A stretch of 64,000 bases of DNA from positions 310,001 to 374,000 of the forward strand of contig OY754981.1 in the NCBI GenBank assembly GCA_963576475.1, given 5' to 3'. A program made the position numbers and the translations under genes. The notes beneath the pieces are model-generated. The model did no database searches and had not been told where the DNA came from. It saw nothing but the letters and a program-made list of their open reading frames with translations. Source of the DNA: Molanna angustata (taxonomy: Eukaryota > Arthropoda > Insecta > Trichoptera > Molannidae). This document shows positions 54,721-64,000 of this stretch, piece after piece (the first letter of the stretch is position 1; the number at the start of each line of letters is the position of its first letter).

Positions 54721-56730
54721 TTTTAGATCTATATTAAATGCCTATGATATAGGATGTTCGATGTTGCTTTTCTAATCAAAATGTTCTTTCCTGTTTTACA
54801 AAGGCAGTAGTTCAAATAGGTTAGCTTACTTGGGTTAGGTAAGTTTTATAAATCGAAAATCTTCTTGTTCAACATCACACATAGTAAACTGCTTTATTGA
54901 TTCTGTCATTTTGGGTATTGGCGTTCAGTGATTCAAACGACCCGAGTGTGAGATCTTCCCAGAGAGGTATTTTATGTAAAAAAATGTTGAATGTATCGAG
55001 GTGCTAGGTTGTTCAAAGCATTAAAAATCATCAAACATGAATTGCAGTCAATTCGCTCTAGAATCTTCAAAAATTATTTGTATTTCATGTAGAAAATGCA
55101 GTATATTTTATCGTTTTTACCTCGACATAAACAATCAATGCTTCTGTATCCATTGCCATCAATGTGTTATCTACAGAGCTGATACATAAGCAATCCAGTG
55201 TGTGTTTGATTTCTTCTGCATCCACTATTTAATGGTGTGTTTTTATCATGTTCAATAGTTTTATTTGACGAGTCACTCTTAAATTACGTAAAAAAATGTT
55301 CACTAAAATTAAGAGTTAAGCGTCTGATATTATTATATTCCGATCTTGAATAGATGTAGGTATTGCCTTCACAATCGAGTCAATTGATACTGAGATAAGA
55401 ATGGAAACAAATATTGACTTTGTACATCAGCGTTCTTCACACTTCTTGAGTACCTACTTACACACACTCACAGAGACTTGTAGTCTACACTTGAATGCTT
55501 TTTTTGTCTGAATGTCTTGTCTTGTTTGTGTTCTTTCATACATTTTTATTTGACCGTTACATAACGTAAGCTGAACAAAGGGTTTGCTCTACAAATCATA
55601 TTATGACTATTGTGCTTTTATGTATCTCTCGAGAGATCTCTAAGGTCGACAACCGATGTAGTGTAATGTTAGTTAATGAGACATCCAGCGCTGTTGACTG
55701 ACCATGTTATTATAAATTTTGCAGTCTTTGTTGTTAAGGCCGTACAAGAATTGTTTATTTATTTAATTTATGTAGAACAAAGTGCACATAAGCACGAAGC
55801 TTTTCCAACCCATGGATATTCTTTCATTTTAACTGTTGGTATTCATCTGTTCTTCGAAATATGTCTATTTTACATTAAATCAATACACATCTGGTATTTA
55901 GAAATGTTACAATTTCCCATAAATGCTTTGAATTAAGAGTCTTATGAGTATACAATATAATCGAATGTAGAATATACGATTTCCTTACAATGAACTAAAA
56001 CTACATATTATAATAACAAATATGACAGTCTATGTAGAATTGCTTTCGTTGGATATCAGATTGTTGCAGGTAGTTCTAGTATTTATATAAGAGACGCTTT
56101 ACCACACCGCACAAGGAATCGCTCGATGGTCTGGATTATGATGATTGCACGTCTTACGTTATTTGTTTGAACACTACGGACCATAAACTCTGCATCTAAT
56201 AGTCGGTCATCTACATACAAACATACATACTTGCTAATCCCACTCAATTCATATTATTTAATTTTATTGGAAATATGAATATCGTGCTCGGTTTAGTTAA
56301 AAGTTGTTCTGTCATGGACATATCTAGGTTTATTACATAATAACTACGTTGATTTTTATTGTTATTGGATTTTGAATGTTTCAATAAATGAACGCTTCCT
56401 GAATATTGAAAGTTATACTGCTCTCGCTGCAGCTGCATGATATTAGTTCAAATTGTCCTTTCTAAAGATTTTTTTATTTTATCCATGTTGACCGCACTAT
56501 TTTTTTAATGCATTCTTAGGGATATCAGTTTTTTTTTAAGGTTGTCCGATCCAATGACTTCCATTGTTTAGGTATAAATAAATAATAAATAAATATCTAA
56601 TAACCATGAAGAACAATTTCAGTGCTTTCAAGACTTTTTGTCAAACATACGGAGCACTATGATCTTCACTCTCAGTTGTCGATGAGCCAGTTGTTTTCTT
56701 ATAATGACTTATGTTCATTTTCTTTGCAAG
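54721..56730. other. AT-rich stretch, nothing recognised
   Basis: The 86-codon plus frame 55676-55936 is hydrophobic and unrecognised. No repeats were placed. Confidence 0.4.
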
Positions 56731-56843
56731 GTTTTAGAGTTCTCCTGACTCTTCTTATGTTCTTCGTGTATTCTTTCGGAGTTTTGCAAGGGGCCGTTAA
56801 TAATCCCCGTTCTCCAGATCCCCAGAATCCTCAGAAATGGTAG
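56731..56843 (+). other. Possible exon for a small secreted proline-rich peptide
   Basis: After TTCATTTTCTTTGCAAG (acceptor-like) the frame gives RVLLTLLMFFVYSFGVLQG, a signal-peptide-like hydrophobic stretch, then AVNNPRSPDPQNPQKW and a TAG. The Pro/Asn/Gln composition after a possible signal peptidase site recalls short insect secreted peptides, but I recognise no family, and the hydrophobic part could be AT-driven chance. AAATG|GTAGTG at the end might be a donor. Confidence 0.2.
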
Positions 56844-57337
56844 TGGTGGGGTAGGAACAGGAATATCTAACATTAGTTCTTTTATTTTTTTAAAAAATAT
56901 ACGTTATTAAACATTCATATCTTAAAAAAATAATTTGGATACAGAGTCCACATATGTAAACACACTTGGATTACATTTTTGTATCTAAATAATTACATCA
57001 AGAGAGTTTGGAACACATCAAACAAATAAGCGTTATGTGCTAACTTCACATCTACTCAGCGCAAATTTTGTCAATTTTTATAGTTATTCTCTGATAAAAC
57101 AAGGACAACCTTGTGTTACTGTCATAGCAGTCTTTAAATGGTCCTAATATTTCGTGTGCACATATTATATTGTAGCCCTGTTTTGTTTTTCATTCAAATA
57201 TAATATGGTTGCAGGTTTTACCTGTTGCATGGTTATTTCTGTCTTCCCCAAGATTATGGACAAGGCATGATGGTGTATTTGAAATTATGCATAATGATTA
57301 CAAAGACGATGAAGAAGTGTACTTATTTGAACATATG
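56844..57337. other. AT-rich stretch, nothing recognised
   Basis: No features were recognised. Confidence 0.4.
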
Positions 57338-57343
57338 ACTTAC

Positions 57344-57449
57344 CTAAGTTAAATAAAATCCGCACGGATTCAGTTTTCTGTATTTCTATTTCGGTTTCTT
57401 TTTTCTTCGCAGCTTCAATCATTTTACGACTTGTATTGTTCTTTCGTGA
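57344..57449 (-). CDS. Candidate internal coding exon (106 bp)
   Basis: On minus CATTATTTTTATTACAG precedes 57449 and AACTTAG|GTAAGTCAT follows 57344, both good splice sites. Only one of three frames is open: SRKNNTSRKMIEAAKKK, ETEIEIQKTESVRILFNL, Lys/Glu-rich and probably helical. It would start in phase 0 and end after one extra base. No domain is recognised. It could be an exon of a host gene whose introns hold the surrounding transposons, or a chance frame. Confidence 0.3.
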
Positions 57450-57843
57450 CTGTAATAAAAATAATGGCGGCAAAAAATCTAGTCGATACCAAAACAATAG
57501 ACAACATCCATACCAGAGTTGGATATTGAGACCATAGTGGAGCTTTATCGATATACCTATTAGGGATCGCGTGCTTCACTATTTGCTATAAAATCAGTAA
57601 ATATGTTTATCTTTAGTAATATCAAACACCTGTCCTGTTTATATTTGCCATCTATCGTTCTTTTCATACTTATTTATTATTATTTGCTTTTATTCAGTCT
57701 ATTTATCCGAGGTACAAGTATTGCGGAACAAGGTTGAATGTATGCAATTAACAGCAAGTATGAGATAATATCAATGATAGATACTAGTTTTTGTTAGTCA
57801 GATCGAAAAAAATAATATTGCAGTAGGATTTTTAATATACTTT

Positions 57844-58057
57844 TATTTTTTAACAGATTTTTAATTATCTCAATAGAGACGAAGTTGGAATATTTATTGT
57901 AGGAGAACCGGGAAATCAAGGCACCTACAGGGCTTACGACCTGTCATCGGCCGATGACAGGTCGTAAGCCCTGTAGGTGCCTTGATTTCCCGGTTCTCCT
58001 ACAATAAATATTCCAACTTCGTCTCTATTGAGATAATTAAAAATCTGTTAAAAAATA
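57844..58057. repeat. Perfect 214-bp palindrome, no spacer (repeat A arms)
   Basis: The two 107-bp arms are exact reverse complements meeting at CATCGG|CCGATG (57950/57951). Each arm carries CTCAATAGAGACGAAGTTGG, GAACCGGGAAATCAAGG and ACCTACAGGGCTTACGACCT, the start of repeat family A (compare 9585, 41115). The right flank matches the flank of the 41022 copy. Either it is a fold-back form of the family or an assembly/inversion product. Confidence 0.9.
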
Positions 58058-58059
58058 TC

Positions 58060-60150
58060 TTTGACTCCCGACAGGGAAAAAAAATCCAATGTTTGCGCAT
58101 ATGCAATAATAAAAATATTCGATTACTTTTATTTGCGAATTTTCTAGTTTAATATTTGAATTGATAAGAAGAATAAATATGTTGAGATCTTTTGCTATTT
58201 AGGACATACACGGCCAACATCAGTGAATTAACCAAGTTAACTGTGAAACTAAAATTAATTAATGTCTTGTTTTATATCGTCTTGGATTATCTCCAAATAT
58301 TTTCCTTCAACAACCAAATAATGTATTCTACATAAGTTTTGAATTGTTTTTATTTCGTTATAAGTTGTATTTGTTTCTCTGATTCTTTGTTTGAAGTGTG
58401 TCTTATATTTTTGTGTCAACGGTAGACAGACGTCACCTGAAGCTATTGTGTTTATCTTAAATATATCTGACAGTAAAATCGTTTTATAATCGTTCATATC
58501 TGCATTTTCATTCAAATTTCAATTTTTTTTTATTTCTGCTTAATATTGTTATTCTAATGAATTGCCGGTTTTTTAATGGTTTACTTTCTCCTTGTTCATC
58601 AGCAGTCATTTAATATTCCTTATCGATGGTGTAGCAATGTTATCACCATCGTGATGCTATTGTTCTGCAGCTCAGATCTGTGACAGATAATATAGAAACA
58701 CTTGATCCCACTCATCTGTGGAAGATACTTTCTATAGAATATAGTAATACAGTACAACCTTGGTGACTCGTGACACGCTCTCATTAGTTTTATGAAAGAT
58801 CGCATGACCCGCTTCATTTTGACTTTAATTCCGTCCATTTCCTTTTCTTTGACCTCAACAGCGTTGCGTTGACTTCTTCTCCTTTTTTGGAATCAATCTT
58901 TATTTCCTATATCGATCATAATACAACGTCTACAATAAGTTTGCATAAGAGTTAATTTGTTTTATCACTTACTTCTGGTTTTTGTCTTTTATCAATATAA
59001 TGTACGCTTATTTTGCACTGTGTTATTTTTATTCGTAGACTGAGATCGGGCATCCAGTTCTAAAGTCAAAATGCTACGTTTCACGTTTGCTGTTTGAGGA
59101 TACTTAAAATAAATATGAATCAGTAAATTTAACACACGATACATTTAAATAAAGTCCTGACTTAACAAGTCCAAGGAAACCCGTAGATTTAACACCATTT
59201 ACTCTAGGATAGAACGAGCAACAATACTACTGATTTACAGACATTACAATCTCTTTGTATGGTCATATTGGTTATATCTGTGAACAGTATATCTATTATA
59301 GAAAATGAAAAATATCATTTAATTTAAAAAAATAAGAATTTATGCCGTTTAAATATTATTATTACGGCTGTCTTGGTTTCTAACATATAATGATCATTTT
59401 TATTATTTATTTCTAGTTTTTTTTTTACCTTTTTCATCACTTGAAATGTTAATTCTGTATTTTGGTCCTTATATCAATCCAAGATGACATCAATTTTAAT
59501 TCAACAAAGATTTGTGTTTAGAAAGGTGTCACAACAAATATTGCTTTTGTACATTCAATAGATGAAATTCAAAATGCCCACAGTATGCGCATTCTACACA
59601 TAATATTATTATGTGTATCCACTCGGTTGCTAAAAACGTTGACAGACAAATTAGATTCATGTGTTGGTATTTCCTGTTTATGAATTATGTAATTGGTATC
59701 ATTGCACCATCAATAGAGTATCTAAACTTAACTATAATAATTATGTTGTTAGCGATCAGTCAATCGTTACCATCTGATTAGCTACCATGAAATGGGACGT
59801 GAATGTTCGCTAAAACCAAACCAAAGTGCGTCAATTGCCCACGATTTTTAAATCGTTACTATAGTCATTATTTGCAATATACGACGTGTTAGATCTACTA
59901 GGTATATTAGTTATGCAACCAGATGGACGTTAGGTACTTGTTATTTACGTACATTTTAATAATCATATTTAATAGTTTTAGATTTCTCTAGTTTCTATTT
60001 TTGCACCAACTCTGTATGTAGGCAGTTTGATCAATATCAAATCTCATAAACCTTCCGCATTTTATTTTCCATTTTTGATGCACGCCTCATTGTTAAGATA
60101 ATTTTCCTATTCTTATGCATTCAGTACCATTAAATGCATTTTTCCTGTTC
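58060..60150. other. AT-rich stretch, nothing recognised
   Basis: 58060-58115 (TTTGACTCCCGACAGGG, AATCCAATGTTTGCGCATAT) is shared with 40940-41005. Beyond that no family was recognised; minus frames at 58255-58838 have no known domain. Confidence 0.4.
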
Positions 60151-60167
60151 ATGTTATTTTCTATAAC
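60151..60167. repeat. Target-site duplication, left copy
   Basis: ATGTTATTTTCTATAAC precedes the SINE and is repeated exactly at 60463-60479, a 17-bp duplication as made by LINE-type target-primed integration. Confidence 0.95.
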
Positions 60168-60462
60168 GGTGAGCGGTGATAGCCCAGCTGAAAGGTCGTC
60201 GCCTCACATACGTGAGGTCGACGGTTCGAATCCAGGCGGGGCACGCACCTCTGGATTTTCAAAAAAATCTATGTGCGGATTTATATCACTAGCTGTATGT
60301 AGCCATGATCCAATTTGTCTGGTTCCCCTTTCGAAGAATTATGAAGGTCAGATGGCAATCGCTTCAATGTAATAACCAGACTAGCCAATTCCAGGATCAT
60401 GGTCAAAGCGTACCCTGATAGAAACGGGACAAAAGCGCTAAGGGGAAAGAAGAAAGAAGAAG
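60168..60462 (+). mobile_element. Complete tRNA-derived SINE
   Basis: The 295-bp element has a tRNA-like head with an A-box-like TGATAGCCCAGCTGAAAGG and a perfect B-box GGTTCGAATCC (60224-60234). A non-coding body (TGGTTCCCCTTTCGAAGAAT, CAGGATCATGGTCAAAGCG) and a (GAA/GAAA)n tail AAAGAAGAAAGAAGAAG follow. Exact 17-bp duplications flank it, so both ends are defined. The GAAGAA tail resembles that of LINE families H and RTE here, which suggests it was copied by such a LINE. Confidence 0.93.
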
Positions 60463-60479
60463 ATGTTATTTTCTATAAC

Positions 60480-62100
60480 AAATCTAACCAATCTTCGCAA
60501 TCAGCGAATTTCTTCTGGTTAAATTCAAACGTTGGATAAAATAGATTCGGGATAGGACGTCCTCTCAGGAGATGATCTGGAATTCCAAAAGTGAAATATT
60601 ACAATAGTACAACAGGCCTAGAAGAACTTATTTAGACGACAATTATTTTGATACCGTGGGATTTTTAAGCATATAATATATTTATTTCATGTTGCTTTCA
60701 CTCGTGAAGTACAATCAATCCACATTTGCACTAGAGCTCATTGTTAGCCTTGGACACCTCCATAATACTGCGCTACTCTTCTTTAACTCTTCTTATATCA
60801 CTTCAATATTCTTTTTTTAGATGTACCTATATGTATTAATTGCCTGAAAATAGTAAACTATAATTATACATATTGTCATGTTATTTTATTGAATAGCATG
60901 ACTTACCTCCTCTCAGAGGAAAATTGAAAAAAAAGGATAATCCACTTTGGAAAAAATGTTAAAATTATGCTAATAGGCAGAGTTTTTTTGTCTGCGGGCA
61001 ACCCCGTTAGTTAGTCGCCGAGCGGAAACACCAGATGCTTTTTTTTTGCCGATATTCTTTTAACGAGAGGTGACGCGAAAAAGTCAATAAAATGGACGTC
61101 ACTTAAATAGACAGAGAAAACGCTGTGGCGTTTAAAATATTATAAATAACCATAAAAAAAGACTAGTGGGAAAATGTGTAAGTCTCCAAGTCGATTATTT
61201 GAACATAATTAGTTTGACGTCCACCGACACACAATAATTTTATAACATATTCCAGGGTTAACGAGTCCCCCAAATATTCCTTCCTACTAGTTTTTTTTAT
61301 ATATTTAATATGTAATGGAATCCAAAGTATTATGTAGACTAAGATTAAACAATATCATTGCACCGACTATCCATCATTTAGAAGACGAGTTGTTTTGCTG
61401 GAAACAGCAAAATATGATATGAAATTGAATCAAGATGGCGATGAGTCGTGTAACCTCAAAAGACCGACATTTTCTGTGAACAACGATGGCGGATGATCGA
61501 ATCTTATTTAACTTCGTGCAGTTTTAAAAATAGAAAATTCGAATTTAGTGACTTTCAATATGAACAGTTTTTTTTTAATTTAATTTTGTAAAATGTAAAT
61601 TAACGACAACCATTTTTTTTGTATTAATGAAATTTAGTATAATGTATTAACACCAGTATGTAAAATTGGCCAAATAGTTAATAAGAAGATTTTTGTTAAT
61701 AAATAATGTTTTATTGGGTCATAATTACATTAAGATAGATTTTTTTCTTAAAGGGTTAATATTGGGAATGGTAAAATGTAATAGAAATAAAAAATGTAAT
61801 GAGGTTGTAATAATTTAATTGTCTTATATGGATAATTTTTTTTATCAAAACGAAAAAGACTGATTAAGCAAAATGAAATATAAATTGTTATCATAATTCA
61901 GGTTTTGTATTTATCTCTCCTCCTTTTGACCTTCTAATGGTATGACAAGAAATGATCAAATATTGATAATCTTAAATTATATTTATTTTTGGTATAATGG
62001 GAGTCTTTTGATAGACTTCCCTTAAAAAATTTTCTTTGAATTGGAGTTAAATTCCTTTAGGGCAGGTTGCGACCCCGAGAATTCGATTTTTTGATAGTTT
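60480..62100. other. Mostly unassigned, AT-rich
   Basis: 60545-60625 (GGACGTCCTCTCAGGAGATG) might be a very decayed LINE end. At 61150 and 61300, AAAAAAGACTAGTGGGAA and TTCCTACTAGTTTTTTTT are weakly inverted. Neither is firm. Confidence 0.3.
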
Positions 62101-62104
62101 CATG

Positions 62105-62335
62105 TGTAAACGGCTGGCTGGCCGGTGGTGCGGGTGCAAGTCCGGGTGGGGCGAGGCCCTAGGCCTCTGCCACCATGACTTTAACCCTCACAATATGTAT
62201 CCCTATCCATAACACAAAATTTAGTTCGTCGTTCAAAATACATTCAACAAGACTATGGAATAGTTCTAGTCCGGATATTGCGTCGTCTAACTCACTTTGT
62301 ATTTTCAAAAAAAAACAAAACTTAAGGAGAAATAT
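62105..62335 (+). mobile_element. LINE C-terminal fragment after a GC-rich block
   Basis: The frame from 62175 reads IHNTKFSSSFKIHSTRLWNS, SSPDIASSNSLCIFKKK. S-F-x5-R-L-W-N-S-x-x-x-x-I...IFKKKL is the very end of ORF2 in CR1/jockey-like LINEs. The preceding 60 bases (62109-62170) are strikingly GC-rich (CCGGTGGTGCGGGTGC, GGGGCGAGGCCCTAGG) and unexplained. Confidence 0.6.
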
Positions 62336-62393
62336 TTATTTTGTCTTATTGTACCTTCCCAATTTTTTGTTGTTGCATTGAAGTATTATATCT

Positions 62394-62715
62394 TTGTTTT
62401 TAATTTTAAGAGAATTTAAGAGAATGAACGATGAGCGCCTGACAAAGAAACTATACAAGGCTGAAAATAGTGGAATGAGAGGTCGTGGCCGCCCGAGAAA
62501 GAGTTGGCATGATCATATAAATGAGATTTTGAAAGATGGTAATATACGAAGTCAGAATAATAGGAGAGCATGTATGACGCGATGTATGGATGTAAATGAG
62601 GCAAAACATGTATGTCGAGATAGAGGTGTCTGGCGTTCGGTCCTCTCTGCCTACCCCAAGTAGGGATACGGCGTGATGGTATGTATGTATATATATATAT
62701 ATATATATGTATGTT
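62394..62715 (+). mobile_element. LINE family E, best-preserved C-terminus and full 3' end
   Basis: The 89-codon frame reads RMNDERLTKKLYKAENSGMR, GRGRPRKSWHDHINEILKDG, NIRSQNNRRACMTRCMDVNE, AKHVCRDRGVWRSVLSAYPK, then stop. GGGATACGGCGTGATGGTAT, then (GTAT/AT)n, follow. There is no internal stop, so it is the reference for the other seven copies. RGRPRKSWHDHI and VCRDRGVWRS are the family's conserved blocks. Reverse transcriptase and endonuclease lie upstream in a full element and are missing here. Confidence 0.88.
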
Positions 62716-64000
62716 TTTAATTTTTATCTTAGTGTCATGTATTTTTAGTATTCTTAGAGCCACTGATGATGATGTAATGATTTTTGTCTTTTTCACAATC
62801 AATTTATCTGTTGTTATACATATATAACGTAAAATGTGGTTTGAAGAAATTGCCTATTGTATTTTTTATATCATGTACAAAAAGATGAATAAATAAATAC
62901 AATTAACTGATGTAACTTAAAATCACTAATGAAAACTAAGGAAAATAAATAGGTCTTTTTATTTTTAGATTACGCTTTAAATGGTGAATTGCTGTACAAT
63001 TAATACTTCACAAATCTTGAAGTAACAGCTTAGCCTCATATTTCTAACAATGGAATAAAAGTGATATTTTCTCACGTGTGTGAATCGTTGTACAATAATA
63101 ATATCTAGGTACTTGTCTCCAGCGATTTGGCACGTCAAATGTATGTGGAATGTTTTCATACAGGTATTGACTTCCATTGACTTAACCGAAATACTTGTAC
63201 CTGGTGGAAGTCCCTAATATAGCCCGACCGGCATCCGACGTTGGATACTGTTTCATGCCCCCTTGACCCGTGATCTTTGGAATCCATTCTTAATGACCAA
63301 TTATATGCACTCGAGTGCCATGACTCTCGCCTATCACCTGTATTGAATTCCTAGACTGTTTTTGTTCACAGTGTCGGACCTGAGCTATTATTCCTCATTC
63401 ATCTTAACTTTGTGTAAATTCGTACAAATCTATCTTCTATTTATTTATTTTTGAGATCTTAAGTAATATTGAAATACAACAGTAATGTAAGTAAAAATAG
63501 TATACTGTGGATGAAATGAAAATAAATGCTCTCAGTTCGTTCTTTGACCACGCTCAAATAATGACGATTGTCTTCTGAGACAAGTAGGTATTTGTTCAAA
63601 AGAATGGATTGAGCCACAGAAAATATGGCATAATTATCATAATGAAAGTTAAAATATGGTCATTAACGGTGCCAAAGAAGTAGCAGACGAGAAGTTTGAT
63701 AAATTTTAGAGAAACAACAATAGTGTACAAGAAATATCTAACACTTACATTTACTTTACCTTGCACAATGCAAGTCCTGTTTGTTAAAAAGAATATAATT
63801 CAGATGGAAAATAATGTAATTAATTTGATAAATTACACCCAACCTTTTTAAATAGGTACTATAAATACTACTATAATGTTATATTTTATTACGAATAAAG
63901 AAAATGATGAAATAATACCAGTTGTCATCAGGATGATTCAGAAAATGGCATCTGTGAGGATATTTATTTATTTAATACAATACACGGCATAAGCCATTTA
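62716..64000. other. AT-rich stretch, nothing recognised
   Basis: A GC-richer bit at 63215-63275 (CCCGACCGGCATCCGACG) is not assignable. No coding or repeat signals were recognised to the window end. Confidence 0.4.

Noticed and set aside
60168..60245. A tRNA gene at the SINE head
   Set aside because: It has a good B-box, but the segment continues into a repeat body with target duplications on both sides of the 295-bp unit.
61147..61310. A MITE with ends GACTAGTGGGAA / TTCCTACTAGT
   Set aside because: Pairing is short and imperfect, and no target duplication or second copy is visible.

Overview
The window looks like nuclear DNA of an insect, most likely a moth or butterfly. This is inference: the sequence is AT-rich, gene-poor, packed with short 5'-truncated non-LTR retrotransposon ends and tRNA-derived SINEs, and carries many TAGGTAC-type motifs common in lepidopteran genomes. 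No complete protein-coding host gene is recognisable. Almost all open frames are chance frames in AT-rich DNA or pieces of transposon proteins.

Layout. 1-13,000: scattered SINEs, LINE 3' ends on both strands, a short degenerate tandem repeat and a degenerate Penelope/hammerhead-like motif. 13,263-17,113: a structurally complete but coding-empty LTR retrotransposon on the minus strand, with 675-bp LTRs, a tRNA-Trp primer-binding site, a polypurine tract and a 4-bp target duplication. 17,506-17,711: a perfect inverted repeat whose arms each carry a hammerhead-ribozyme-like core. 19,700-31,000: a long CA repeat, SINEs, a fold-back element with internally repetitive arms, a MITE with target duplication, and copies of an approximately 300-bp repeat ending in (GAAT)n. 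31,400-32,760: the largest coding relic, an R4-type LINE C-terminus (zinc knuckle plus restriction-like endonuclease) facing a second, jockey-like LINE fragment. 34,000-48,000: hAT-, TTAA- and unclassified-type MITEs nested among RTE and other LINE tails. 50,895-51,337: six identical 73-bp tandem units. 53,500-58,100: more LINE tails, a candidate minus-strand exon and a perfect 214-bp palindrome. 60,168-60,462: a complete SINE between perfect 17-bp target duplications. 62,100-62,700: two adjacent LINE tails.

The elements interact as parasites and hosts of one another. The LINEs would supply reverse transcriptase, and several non-coding repeats share the LINE 3' terminus GTGATGGTATG, which suggests mobilisation in trans. 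The hAT and TTAA MITEs and the LTR element lack their own enzymes. A few short segments on both strands have good splice signals (34,465; 36,098; 45,288 on plus; 57,344 on minus), so the window may lie in long introns of a host gene, but this is unproven.
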